Source: Hyphomicrobiaceae bacterium
Lineage (GTDB): Bacteria; Pseudomonadota; Alphaproteobacteria; Rhizobiales; Hyphomicrobiaceae
Length of the DNA stretch: 64,000 nt
Direction: 5' to 3'
NCBI GenBank assembly: GCA_023384095.1
Contig: JAHDXT010000002.1
Span: 1-64,000, forward strand
Part shown: piece by piece, positions 25,334 through 34,035 of the stretch
Layout: every line of letters begins with the position of its first letter
Position numbering within the stretch: the stretch's first letter is position 1
The notes under the pieces: model-generated
Seen by the model: the letters and a program-made list of their open reading frames with translations, nothing else
Databases searched by the model: none
What the model was told of the DNA's origin: nothing
Translations under genes and position numbers: made by a program

Positions 25334-27070
25334 CTACCCCATCAGCCAGAGCTGGGAGAGGTACTTCCAGTTCACGAAGTAGTAGAGCACGAAGGCCGTG
25401 AAGAAGACCGCCACGAGGATGTACGTGCCGGGCAGCTTCCACGTCCCCGCGCTGCCGTAGCTCGACACCGCGTCGCTGAGCTGGCGCTGCGGCATCGGCC
25501 CGAGCGACTCGATGATGTTGGTCTTATCGACAGGCTTGCCCCACAGCACGCTGGCCACGACGATGATGACGAACATCGCCCCTCCGATGGCGGCCAAGAT
25601 CGCCGAAAGGCCGTTGAGCGCCAGCATCAGGAAGGCGGCGGCCGGATAGGCGAACGACAGGATGGCGTCAGAGAAGCCGACGTCCCAGTGCCGACGCGCC
25701 ACGCCCAGCGTGCCCGCGCCCATCATGAAGAGCGAGATGCCCGCCACGCCGATGCCGAACAGGTAGGGCTGCCACTTGGCGAGCCTCGGCCAGATCACCT
25801 GGCGCTGGAAGATGAGCGGCAGCAGCAGGTAGGTGACGGCCATGAAGGCGAGCGTGGTGCCGGCGACAACCGTGGCGTGGAAGTGCCCCGGCACATAGAG
25901 AGTGTTGTGCATCATGATGTTGAGCTGCTCGGTGCCGAGCACGACACCGGAGATGCCGCCGAGGAAACCGAACATCACCAGCGACAGGAACATGCCGGAG
26001 AAGGCCGGGTTGCCCCACGGCGCCTTGCGCAGCCACTCGAAGGCGCCGCGCGTGTAGCCGTTCCGCCGCTGTGCCGCTTCGATCGCGCCGGGCACCGTCA
26101 TGCCGTGGATCATGCTGCCGAGCACGGCCAAGTACATGAAATACGACGTGTTGAAAACGCGCCACTCGGCGCTGACGCCGGGCTCGACGAGCAGGTGGTG
26201 CGCGGAGGCGAGCTGCAGGAACAGGATGTAGAGGAAGTACGCGCTGCGGCTCACCTTTTCAGACAGCGGCTTGGCCCCGAGCAGGATGGCGATGATCGCA
26301 TACCAGATGGCCACGTGCGCAGCTACGTTGACCTGCTGCGAGCTGTGCCCCATGGCCCACCATACGAGCTTGTACATCACCGTGTTGATCTCGGAGATGT
26401 AGCCGATGGACCAGAGCCACGTCGGAATGAGGATGATGGCGCCCGAGGCGATGGTGAAGATGGCGATGATGCAGGCCGTCAAGGCCCCGAACGTCACCAG
26501 CGGGATAGAGCCCTCGTAGGTCTTCTCCTCCTTGGCGACGACCAGAGTGCCCAGGAACACGAAGCAGCCGATCAGCGCGCCCACCGCGAACAGTATCAGC
26601 CCCAGGTAGAAATTGGGGGCGGCCTTCATCGGCGGGTAGCTCGTGAACATCACGCTCGACTCGCCCTGCAGCACCGTGATGTTGGTGAGGATGGCGCCGC
26701 CGAGCATCAGCGCGAAGCCGAGCCAGGCGAACCGCGGCCCGGCGAGACGGCAGTTCAGCAGCACCGCCGAGGCGAAGTAGAGGACCGCCATCTCGAAGAA
26801 GATGATCCAGACCAGCAGCACGTCGAAGCCGTGCGCCGTGAGGACCAGATAGAACAGCTCCGGCGGCAGCAGGTGCACGGCCTGCCAGCGCGTCAGCGCC
26901 ACGAGCAGGCCGAACAGCCCGCCGATCGCCAGAAAGACGACCGCCGCGACGGCGTTCGCCTTGATCAGCCGCTGTGCCGCGAGATCGATCTTGAGCCCGC
27001 TGGCCGGGCACGTACGAAATCTCGCAGCAACGCCGCCGATCACACCCGTTTCAACAGTTGCGATAGCCAT
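25334..27070 (-). CDS. heme-copper oxidase-like subunit I with Gln at the active-site Tyr position (candidate eNOR-type NO reductase)
   Basis: A 578-aa protein with about 13-14 membrane spans. All metal ligands of the heme-copper superfamily are present: H80 (low-spin heme, TAHGFDVLLVW), CuB ligands H242 and H291/H292, and H396/H398 (PGHFH) for the two hemes. The residue four after H242, which is the cross-linked Tyr in A- and B-type O2 reductases (HPEVY), is Gln246 here (GHSSQQ). C-type oxidases place Tyr elsewhere and have a different layout. Loss of this Tyr is typical of NO-reducing relatives; from memory the eNOR family is the closest fit. The neighbouring nir genes and absence of norCB support NO reduction. 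GAGGGGGA precedes the ATG. Confidence 0.85.
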   Translation of the reverse strand: MAIATVETGVIGGVAARFRTCPASGLKIDLAAQRLIKANAVAAVVFLAIGGLFGLLVALTRWQAVHLLPPELFYLVLTAHGFDVLLVWIIFFEMAVLYFASAVLLNCRLAGPRFAWLGFALMLGGAILTNITVLQGESSVMFTSYPPMKAAPNFYLGLILFAVGALIGCFVFLGTLVVAKEEKTYEGSIPLVTFGALTACIIAIFTIASGAIILIPTWLWSIGYISEINTVMYKLVWWAMGHSSQQVNVAAHVAIWYAIIAILLGAKPLSEKVSRSAYFLYILFLQLASAHHLLVEPGVSAEWRVFNTSYFMYLAVLGSMIHGMTVPGAIEAAQRRNGYTRGAFEWLRKAPWGNPAFSGMFLSLVMFGFLGGISGVVLGTEQLNIMMHNTLYVPGHFHATVVAGTTLAFMAVTYLLLPLIFQRQVIWPRLAKWQPYLFGIGVAGISLFMMGAGTLGVARRHWDVGFSDAILSFAYPAAAFLMLALNGLSAILAAIGGAMFVIIVVASVLWGKPVDKTNIIESLGPMPQRQLSDAVSSYGSAGTWKLPGTYILVAVFFTAFVLYYFVNWKYLSQLWLMG

Positions 27071-27083
27071 GGCTTGATCCCCC

Positions 27084-27650
27084 TCACTGCCGCGTGCCGC
27101 CTGGTGCCCCCGGCTCGACCACGTGGATGCGGCCGACCATCGTGTGATGGCCGATGCCGCAGAACTCGTTGCAGACGACGCTGTATGTCCCCGTCTCGGT
27201 CGGCGTCATGGTGATCACGTGCTCGACCCCGGGGTGGACCTGGATGTTGATGTTGATCGGCTGCAGCGAGAAGCCGTGCTGCCAGTCGAGCGAGGACATG
27301 TGCAGGCGGTAGCTGCGCCCCTTCTCGAGCTCGAGCACCGGCCACCACTCCCACAGCCGGCTCAGCATGTAGACGTCGCCGCCGGCAGGCGGGCGGACCA
27401 CCGGGATGCCGGTCGTGCCCTCCTCGCGGACCTTGAACTTTTCGGCGAAGTCCTCAGTCCGCTTCTCGAAGACCGAAGGGTCGATCCGGTAGGCCTGCGT
27501 GGACAGGTTCTGACGCCCCTCGATGTGCCAGTAGACCATCATGCCGAACATCAAGAGGCCCCACAGGAAGGCGATCGTGATCCAGATGATCTCGTCCTTT
27601 TCGACCGGCTCGTTCCACCAGACGCGTTGTGCAGGAGGATGAATGGCCAT
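27084..27650 (-). CDS. heme-copper enzyme subunit II with intact CuA site
   Basis: A 188-aa subunit II: one N-terminal membrane helix (about residues 22-42) and a periplasmic cupredoxin domain. The CuA ligands are complete: H125 (LDWQHGFS), then C160-N-E162-F-C164-X3-H168-X2-M171. It can therefore take electrons from a cytochrome c. It lies 13 nt before subunit I and 12 nt after the small membrane peptide gene, with GAGGAG before the ATG. The short length and single helix resemble B-type (ba3-like) subunit II. Confidence 0.92.
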   Translation of the reverse strand: MAIHPPAQRVWWNEPVEKDEIIWITIAFLWGLLMFGMMVYWHIEGRQNLSTQAYRIDPSVFEKRTEDFAEKFKVREEGTTGIPVVRPPAGGDVYMLSRLWEWWPVLELEKGRSYRLHMSSLDWQHGFSLQPININIQVHPGVEHVITMTPTETGTYSVVCNEFCGIGHHTMVGRIHVVEPGAPGGTRQ

Positions 27651-27662
27651 GGCTTGTTCTCC

Positions 27663-27842
27663 TCACTTGGCGAGCGGCATGTGGGTGAGCTCGATGACCC
27701 CCCAGAGGATGTAGAACACGGTCGGGATGGTGACGCCGAGGAACAGCAGCAGGAACGGGTTGTCGAGTATCCGCTGCATTGCCGGGATCCGTTCGGGTGT
27801 CGTGGACGGTTGCTGGGGCGTAGTTTGGCCTGTGGTCGCCAT
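27663..27842 (-). CDS. 59-aa single-span membrane peptide, first gene of the heme-copper operon
   Basis: The reading frame gives 59 aa: a polar Thr/Pro/Gln-rich N-terminus (MATTGQTTPQQPSTTPERIP), then one hydrophobic helix (about residues 29-51, FLLLFLGVTIPTVFYILWG) and a short tail ending HMPLAK. AAGGAG lies 7 nt before the ATG, and the stop is 12 nt before the subunit II ATG, so it is clearly translated with the operon. Small one-helix subunits are common in B-type heme-copper enzymes (e.g. subunit IIa of ba3), which is the likely role. No further function can be read. Confidence 0.78.
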   Translation of the reverse strand: MATTGQTTPQQPSTTPERIPAMQRILDNPFLLLFLGVTIPTVFYILWGVIELTHMPLAK

Positions 27843-27900
27843 GGCGGGCTCCTTGCCGAAGCTGATCGGCCGAAACTGCGGGCGGGCTGCACGCAGAGCC

Positions 27901-27914
27901 TTGACTTCGGTTAA
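27901..27914 (-). promoter_or_regulatory. Dnr/NnrR-type site upstream of the heme-copper enzyme operon
   Basis: TTGACTTCGGTTAA, identical in all 14 bases to the nirS/nirI site. At -41.5 it predicts transcription from about 27866, a 24-nt leader before the 59-aa gene, nearly the same geometry as nirS. The -10 at 27878-27873 (CAGTTT) is weak. Shared control with nirS argues that the enzyme handles the NO that NirS makes. Confidence 0.75.
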
Positions 27915-28032
27915 GCGGTTTGGCGGTCCGCTTGACGCAGCCTGCGGCGTGCTGGAATGCTCAGCCGTCCGGCGACGTGGAAGTCGTTCCGGCGCAAAGG
28001 CCCCGTCCTCGAGCGCGAGCGGGCTCCCCGAT

Positions 28033-28587
28033 TCAGGGCTTCGCCGGCCGGAACGACTTGCACGTCGCCGGATCGGTCTCGAGCCGGTAGCCGCCGATGA
28101 GATCCAGGCAATAGGGAACCGCGGGGAAGACGGCGTCGAGGCACGTGCGGATCGCGCTGGGCTTGCCCGGAAGGTTCACGATCAACGTCGAGCCGCGCGT
28201 ACCGGCTATCTGGCGGGAAAGGATGGCGGTCGGGACGTCCTTCAGACTGGCCGTGCGCATCAGCTCGCCGAACCCCGGCAGCAGCCGCTGGCAGACGGCC
28301 TCGGTCGCCTCTGGCGTAACGTCGCGCGGAGCCGGCCCGGTGCCGCCGGTCGTCAGCACCAGACTGCACCCCTCCTGCTCCGCCAGCTCGATCAAGGCCC
28401 GTTCGATCACCGCCCGCTCGTCGGGAACGATCCGGGTGGCCGGCCGCCACGGCGTGAGGAGGAACTCGCTCAGCACGGCAACGATGCCCGGTCCCCCCTT
28501 GTCCTCGTAGATGCCTTTCGAGGCGCGATCGGAGACGGTCAGGATGCCGATGGGGACGGCGGCTTCATCGGCGTTCGTGTTCGGCAT
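28033..28587 (-). CDS. mog: molybdopterin adenylyltransferase Mog
   Basis: A 184-aa MogA-type protein: IGILTVSDRASKGIYEDKGGP, LVLTTGGTGPAPRDVTPEAT and LIVNLPGKPSAIRTCLDAVFPAVPYCLDL match MogA closely along its length. It adenylylates molybdopterin before molybdenum insertion. It lies head to head with narG, whose product needs the bis-MGD cofactor. GGGAGAG precedes the ATG. MoaB is the paralogous alternative, but the DRASKGIYEDKGGP and PGFGEL details favour Mog. Confidence 0.92.
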   Translation of the reverse strand: MPNTNADEAAVPIGILTVSDRASKGIYEDKGGPGIVAVLSEFLLTPWRPATRIVPDERAVIERALIELAEQEGCSLVLTTGGTGPAPRDVTPEATEAVCQRLLPGFGELMRTASLKDVPTAILSRQIAGTRGSTLIVNLPGKPSAIRTCLDAVFPAVPYCLDLIGGYRLETDPATCKSFRPAKP

Positions 28588-28761
28588 TTCCGATCTCTCC
28601 CGGTGATGCGAGGCTCCGCCTGATCCTTCTCAGGCGAGACTGATTGGCGAGACGATTGCCGGCGTGTCCTGAATCGATCGCCCCGGCACGGAACGAATTC
28701 GACGTCGGCGGCGTTTGTCGAACGGTCGTACCGGGTTCCCGGCGGCACCAGGGGCACGCGC
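28588..28761. promoter_or_regulatory. divergent mog-narG intergenic region
   Basis: 174 bp that must hold the nar promoter. I looked for TTGAY-N4-RTYAA and found no convincing Fnr/Dnr-like palindrome, unlike the nir and oxidase-like promoters. A narX/narL pair is not in the window. AGGGG about 9 nt before the narG ATG is a usable ribosome site. Confidence 0.5.
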
Positions 28762-31700
28762 ATGAGTCAGTTCGTCGACCGGCTTCTGTTCTTCCGCAAG
28801 TACACGGGCAGCTTCGCGGGCGGCCACGGCGTCGTCACGAACGAGAACCGCGCCTGGGAGGACAACTACCGGACGCGATGGCAGCACGACAAGATCGTTC
28901 GCTCCACGCATGGCGTGAACTGCACGGGCTCCTGCTCCTGGAAGATCTACGTCAAGAACGGGCTCATCACCTGGGAGACGCAGCAGACGGACTACCCGCG
29001 CACGCGGCCAGACCTGCCCGATCACGAGCCCAGGGGCTGCCCGCGAGGAGCGAGCTATAGCTGGTACATCTATTCCTCGAACCGCATCAAGTATCCTCTC
29101 ATCCGCGGGCGTCTGCTGCAGATGTGGCGGGATGCGCGCGTCACGCTGCCGCCGGTCGAGGCATGGGCCTCGATCGTCGAGAGCCCCGAGCGTGTCCTTA
29201 ACTATAAATCCGTGCGCGGCCTCGGCGGGTTCGTGCGCGGCGAGTGGGACGAGATCAACGAGCTGATCGCCGCCGCCAACGTCTACACGGTGCGGACCTG
29301 GGGCCCCGACCGCGTCGCGGGCTTCTCGCCGATCCCGGCCATGTCGATGGTGAGCTACGCCGCCGGCACGCGCTACCTGTCGCTGATCGGCGGCACGTGC
29401 CTGAGCTTCTACGACTGGTATTGCGACCTGCCGCCTTCGTCGCCGCAGACCTGGGGGGAGCAGACCGACGTCCCCGAGAGCGCCGACTGGTACAACGCCG
29501 GCTTCCTGCTGGTGTGGGGATCGAACATCTCGATGACGCGCTCGCCCGATACGCACTTCTATACGGAAGCGCGGTATCGCGGGCAGAAGAGCGTCGTCAT
29601 CGCGCCCGACTTCATCGAGTGCGCGAAGTTTGCCGATCTCTGGCTGGCGCCGAAACAGGGGACGGACGCCGCGCTGGCGCTGGCCATGGGCCACGTGATC
29701 CTCAAGGAGTTCTACTGCGACAAGTCCACCCCCTACTTCGACGACTACGCCCGTCGCTTCACGGATCTGCCTCTGCTCGTGCGGCTCGAGAGGCGCGGCG
29801 AGACGTATGTACCGGGCCGACTGGTGAGGGCGTCCGATTTCGCCGACCGGCTCGGGCAGGAGACGAACCCGGAGTGGAAGACGGTCGGGCTCGATCAATC
29901 GACGGACGAGGTCGTGGTGCCGCAAGGCTCGATCGGCTTCCGCTGGGGCGAGCATGGCCGCTGGAACCTCGAGGAGAAGGAGGGCCGCGACGGCCGCCCG
30001 ATCCGGTTGCGGCTGACGCTGAAGGATGCCGCCGATTCCGCGCCGGTGGCGTTCCCCTATTTCGGGAGCCGCGCTCCCGGCCGCTTCGGCCTGAGCGATC
30101 ACGCCGATGTCCAGGTCCGCAACGTACCGGCCAGGAAGCTTGCGCTGGCCGATGGCGAGACGCTCGTCGTCACGGTCTTCGATCTGATGCTCGGCAGCTA
30201 CGGGGTCGACCGGGGCCTCGGGGGCGACGTGGCCTCCACCTACGACGACAACGTCCCCTTCACGCCCGCGTGGGCGGAGGCCATCACGGGTCTGCCGAGG
30301 CAGAAGATCATCGACACCGCGCGCGGCTTCGCCGTCAACGCCGAGGCGACGGAGGGCCGCTCGATGGTCGTCCTCGGCGCCGGTCTCAATCACTGGTACC
30401 ACATGGACATGACCTACCGCGGCATCATCAACTTGCTGGTGCTCTGCGGCTGTGTCGGGAAGAGCGGCGGCGGCTGGGCGCACTACGTCGGCCAGGAGAA
30501 GCTCAGGCCCGCCGCGGGCTGGTTCCCGCTCGCCTTCGCGACGGACTGGAGCCGGCCGCCACGGCTCATGAATGGCACGTCCTTCATGTACGCGCACACC
30601 GACCAGTGGCGCTACGAGCGGCTGAAGGTCTCGGAGCTGCTGTCGCCGCTGGCCGACCCGGACGATTTCAAGGGCACCTTCATCGACTGCAACGTGCGGG
30701 CCGAGCGCATGGGCTGGCTGCCGTCCTCCCCGCAGCTCGCCGACAATCCGCTCAAGGTGTGCCGGGACGCCCGGGCGGCGGGCCAGGATCCCGTCGCCTA
30801 CACTGTCGAGGCGCTGAAATCGGGCCGCCTGACGATGGCCTGCGAGGATCCCGACGACCCCAGGAACTTCCCGCGCAACCTCTTCGTGTGGCGCGCCAAC
30901 CTGCTCGGCGCGAGCGGCAAAGGGCACGAATACTTCCTGAAGCACCTGATGGGCGCCCGGAACAACGTGCTCAACGAGGAGATCGGCGCCTCCGACAGGC
31001 CGGTCGAGGTCGTCTGGCACGACCAGGCGCCGGAGGGAAAGCTCGACCTGCTCGTCACCATCGACTTCCGCATGAACACGACATGCCTGTTCTCGGACAT
31101 CGTGCTGCCGACCGCGACCTGGTACGAGAAGAACGACCTCAACACCTCGGACATGCACCCCTTCATCCACCCGCTCACGAACGCGGTGGACCCGGTTTGG
31201 GAGGCGCGGAGCGACTTCGCCATCTTCAAAGGCTTCGCCGAATGCTTCACGCAGGTTGCCGGCGGCGTGCTCGGCGAGGAGGAGGACATCGTCCTGACGC
31301 CCGCCATGCACGATTCGCCGGGCGAGCTGGCCCAGCCTTTCGGCGGTACGGACTGGCGGCGCGGCGGCGAGGCGGTCCCGGGCAGGACCATGCCTGCGAT
31401 TACGATCGTCAATCGCGACTACACCGCGATCGACCAGAAGTTCAAATCGGTCGGCCCGCTGCTCGAAAGGAACGGAAACGCGCTGAAGGGCATCCAATGG
31501 AGCACAGAGGAGGAGGTCGAGCTGCTGCGCGACCTCAATCTCACCCAGCGCAACGGCGCGGGCGCAGGCCAGCCGAGGCTCGAATCCGACATCCATTTCA
31601 TCGAGTCGATCCTGACGCTGGCGCCGGAAACGAACGGGCGCGTCGCTGTGAAGGCATGGCACGCACTCGAGAAGTCGACCGGGCGCGAGCATACGCACCT

Positions 31701-32499
31701 CGCCCTGCACCGCGAGGACGAGCAGCTCAGGTTCCGCGACCTGGTCGCGCAGCCGCGCAAGATCATCACCTCGCCGACCTGGTCGGGCATCGAGTCGGAG
31801 AAGGTCAGCTACAACGCCGGCTGGACCAACGTGCACGAGCTCATTCCCTGGCGGACGCTGTCGGGCCGCCAGCAGCTCTACCAGGACCACCCCTGGATGC
31901 GGGCGTTCGGCGAATTCCTCGTCACCTACAAGCCGCCGATCAACACCCGCTCGCTCGACGACGTGATGGATCGCTATGACAACGGCAATCCGCAGATCGT
32001 CCTGAACTTCCTGACCCCGCATCAGAAATGGGGCATCCATTCCACCTATACCGAAAACCTGATTATGCTGACGCTGGCGCGCGGCGGCCCGATCGTCTGG
32101 ATCAGCGAGAAGGACGCACGGAAAGCCGGCCTCGAGGACAATGACTGGATCGAGGCTTACAATCTCAACGGCGCGCTGGTCGCCCGCACGGTCGTCAGCC
32201 AGCGCATTCCCGAGGGTGCCGCGTTCATGTATCACGCGGCCGAGCGCATGGCGAACGTGCCGGGGAGCGAGATCACCGGCAACAGGGGCGGCATCCACAA
32301 CTCCGTCACGCGGATCGTCATGAAGCCGACGCATATGGTCGGCGGCTACGCGCAGCTCTCCTATGGCTTCAACTATTACGGAACCGTCGGCTCGAACCGC
32401 GACGAGTTCATCGTGCTGCGCAAGGTCAGGGTTCTGGACTGGCGCGACCGGCCGCTTTCGGAGAAGCGCCCGTACATGGCCGAGGAGCTGCGCGAATGA
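28762..32499 (+). CDS. narG: respiratory nitrate reductase alpha subunit NarG
   Basis: A 1245-aa molybdenum bis-MGD subunit, essentially full length (E. coli 1247 aa) and strongly similar. The FS0 cluster ligands are H50, C54, C58 and C93 (STHGVNCTGSC, RGCPRG). The Mo-ligand Asp lies in FYDWYCDLPP near residue 222. No Tat motif is seen, as in cytoplasm-facing NarG. It reduces nitrate to nitrite with electrons from NarH and NarI. Its stop overlaps the narH start as ATGA. Confidence 0.97.
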   Translation: MSQFVDRLLFFRKYTGSFAGGHGVVTNENRAWEDNYRTRWQHDKIVRSTHGVNCTGSCSWKIYVKNGLITWETQQTDYPRTRPDLPDHEPRGCPRGASYSWYIYSSNRIKYPLIRGRLLQMWRDARVTLPPVEAWASIVESPERVLNYKSVRGLGGFVRGEWDEINELIAAANVYTVRTWGPDRVAGFSPIPAMSMVSYAAGTRYLSLIGGTCLSFYDWYCDLPPSSPQTWGEQTDVPESADWYNAGFLLVWGSNISMTRSPDTHFYTEARYRGQKSVVIAPDFIECAKFADLWLAPKQGTDAALALAMGHVILKEFYCDKSTPYFDDYARRFTDLPLLVRLERRGETYVPGRLVRASDFADRLGQETNPEWKTVGLDQSTDEVVVPQGSIGFRWGEHGRWNLEEKEGRDGRPIRLRLTLKDAADSAPVAFPYFGSRAPGRFGLSDHADVQVRNVPARKLALADGETLVVTVFDLMLGSYGVDRGLGGDVASTYDDNVPFTPAWAEAITGLPRQKIIDTARGFAVNAEATEGRSMVVLGAGLNHWYHMDMTYRGIINLLVLCGCVGKSGGGWAHYVGQEKLRPAAGWFPLAFATDWSRPPRLMNGTSFMYAHTDQWRYERLKVSELLSPLADPDDFKGTFIDCNVRAERMGWLPSSPQLADNPLKVCRDARAAGQDPVAYTVEALKSGRLTMACEDPDDPRNFPRNLFVWRANLLGASGKGHEYFLKHLMGARNNVLNEEIGASDRPVEVVWHDQAPEGKLDLLVTIDFRMNTTCLFSDIVLPTATWYEKNDLNTSDMHPFIHPLTNAVDPVWEARSDFAIFKGFAECFTQVAGGVLGEEEDIVLTPAMHDSPGELAQPFGGTDWRRGGEAVPGRTMPAITIVNRDYTAIDQKFKSVGPLLERNGNALKGIQWSTEEEVELLRDLNLTQRNGAGAGQPRLESDIHFIESILTLAPETNGRVAVKAWHALEKSTGREHTHLALHREDEQLRFRDLVAQPRKIITSPTWSGIESEKVSYNAGWTNVHELIPWRTLSGRQQLYQDHPWMRAFGEFLVTYKPPINTRSLDDVMDRYDNGNPQIVLNFLTPHQKWGIHSTYTENLIMLTLARGGPIVWISEKDARKAGLEDNDWIEAYNLNGALVARTVVSQRIPEGAAFMYHAAERMANVPGSEITGNRGGIHNSVTRIVMKPTHMVGGYAQLSYGFNYYGTVGSNRDEFIVLRKVRVLDWRDRPLSEKRPYMAEELRE

Positions 32500-34016
32500 A
32501 GATCCGGGCTCAGATCGGCAAGGTCCTCAACCTCGACAAGTGCATCGGATGCCACACCTGCTCGATCACCTGCAAGCAGGTGTGGACCACGCGCCAGGGT
32601 GTCGAGTACGCGTGGTGGAACAACGTCGAATCGAAGCCCGGCATCGGCTATCCGAAGGACTGGGAGAACCAGCGGCGATGGCAAGGCGGCTGGCGCTACA
32701 GGCCGGATGGCACGATCGAGCCCCGCATCGGCGGCAAATGGCGCATCCTGGCGAAGATTTTCGCCAATCCGCACGTACCGCAGATCGACGACTTCTACGA
32801 GCCGTTCGACTACGAATATTCCTACATCCATCACGCTCCAGAGTCGGAAGCGGCGCCGACGTCGCGGCCCGTATCCATGATCACCGGCGAGCGGATGCAG
32901 AAGATAAATTGGGGACCGAACTGGGAGGAAAGCCTCGGGACCGAATTTTCCAAGCGCTCGCAGGACTACAACTTCGAGGGCGTCGAAAAGGATATCTACG
33001 GGCAGTTCGAGAATACATTCCTCGTGTTTCTGCCGCGGCTTTGCGAGCATTGCCTCAATCCATCCTGCCTAGCCGCTTGCCCGACAGGGGCCATCTACAA
33101 GCGCGAGGAGGACGGCATCGTTCTCATCGACCAGGAGAAGTGCCGCGGCTGGACGATGTGCGTGACCGGCTGCCCTTACAAGAAGATCTACTACAACTGG
33201 CACACCGGAAAATCCGAGAAGTGCATCTTCTGCTACCCGCGCATCGAGGCCGGCCAGCCGACCGTGTGCTCTGAAACCTGTGTCGGCCGGCTGCGCTATC
33301 TGGGCGTCATGCTCTACGACGCCGATCGCATCGCCGAGGCGGCCTCTGTGCCGGACGAGAAGGATCTCTACGAGGCGCAGCTCGACGTGTTCCTCGATCC
33401 GTTCGATCCCGACATCCAGGAGCAGGCGCTGCGCGACGGCGTTCCGCATGCCTGGATCGAGTCCGCCAAGCTGTCGCCCGTCTATAAAATGGCGAAGGAG
33501 TGGCGGGTCGCATTCCCGCTGCATCCCGAGTACCGGACGCTGCCGATGGTCTGGTACGTGCCGCCATTGTCCCCGATCCAGCACGCGGCGGAAACGGGCG
33601 TCATCGCCTCGCTGCACGGCATGCCCGATATCTCGAGCCTGCGCATTCCCCTGCGCTACCTGGCGAACCTGCTGACGGCCGGCGACGTCGCTCCCATCCG
33701 CCGCTGCCTGGAGCGTATGCTGGCCATGCGCAGCTACATGCGCCGCAAGCAGCTCGACGGCATGCTCGACCTCGGCGTGCTGGAGCAGGTCGGCCTGACG
33801 CAGCGCCAGGTCGAGGAGATGTACCGCTACATGGCGATCGCGAACTACGAGGACCGCTTCGTCATTCCGACCAGCCACAAGGAGAACGCCGAGAACCCCT
33901 ACGACCAGCGCGGGGTGTGCGGGTTCAACTTCACGCAGAACTGCTCGGAGGGGAATTCGAGCTTCAGCCTGTTCGGCCGCGATACGAGGAAGACGCGCGG
34001 CGAGCGGTTCGGGTGA
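32496..34016 (+). CDS. narH: respiratory nitrate reductase beta subunit NarH
   Basis: A 506-aa iron-sulfur subunit. The first cluster has C16-X2-C19-X2-C22-X3-C26, identical in position to E. coli. Further motifs are LCEHCLNPSCLAACP, CRGWTMCVTGCP (Trp in place of one Cys, giving the [3Fe-4S] cluster) and CIFCYPR...CSETC. It passes electrons from NarI hemes to NarG. It overlaps narG by 4 nt and ends 19 nt before narJ. Confidence 0.97.
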   Translation: MKIRAQIGKVLNLDKCIGCHTCSITCKQVWTTRQGVEYAWWNNVESKPGIGYPKDWENQRRWQGGWRYRPDGTIEPRIGGKWRILAKIFANPHVPQIDDFYEPFDYEYSYIHHAPESEAAPTSRPVSMITGERMQKINWGPNWEESLGTEFSKRSQDYNFEGVEKDIYGQFENTFLVFLPRLCEHCLNPSCLAACPTGAIYKREEDGIVLIDQEKCRGWTMCVTGCPYKKIYYNWHTGKSEKCIFCYPRIEAGQPTVCSETCVGRLRYLGVMLYDADRIAEAASVPDEKDLYEAQLDVFLDPFDPDIQEQALRDGVPHAWIESAKLSPVYKMAKEWRVAFPLHPEYRTLPMVWYVPPLSPIQHAAETGVIASLHGMPDISSLRIPLRYLANLLTAGDVAPIRRCLERMLAMRSYMRRKQLDGMLDLGVLEQVGLTQRQVEEMYRYMAIANYEDRFVIPTSHKENAENPYDQRGVCGFNFTQNCSEGNSSFSLFGRDTRKTRGERFG

Positions 34017-34035
34017 AGGCGGAAGAGGTGGCGCG

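Noticed and set aside
28588-28761. Expected Fnr/NarL-type site upstream of narG
   Set aside because: No TTGAY-N4-RTYAA palindrome could be found; reporting a weak match would be guesswork.
29244-31979. A 911-codon plus-strand frame inside narG
   Set aside because: It is a frame-shifted shadow of narG, rich in Arg/Pro, with no ribosome site.
28630-32334. A 1234-codon open frame antisense to narG
   Set aside because: narG on the plus strand is unmistakable over the same DNA. The antisense frame is a product of the strong third-position GC bias and its translation (His/Arg/Asp-rich) resembles no protein family.
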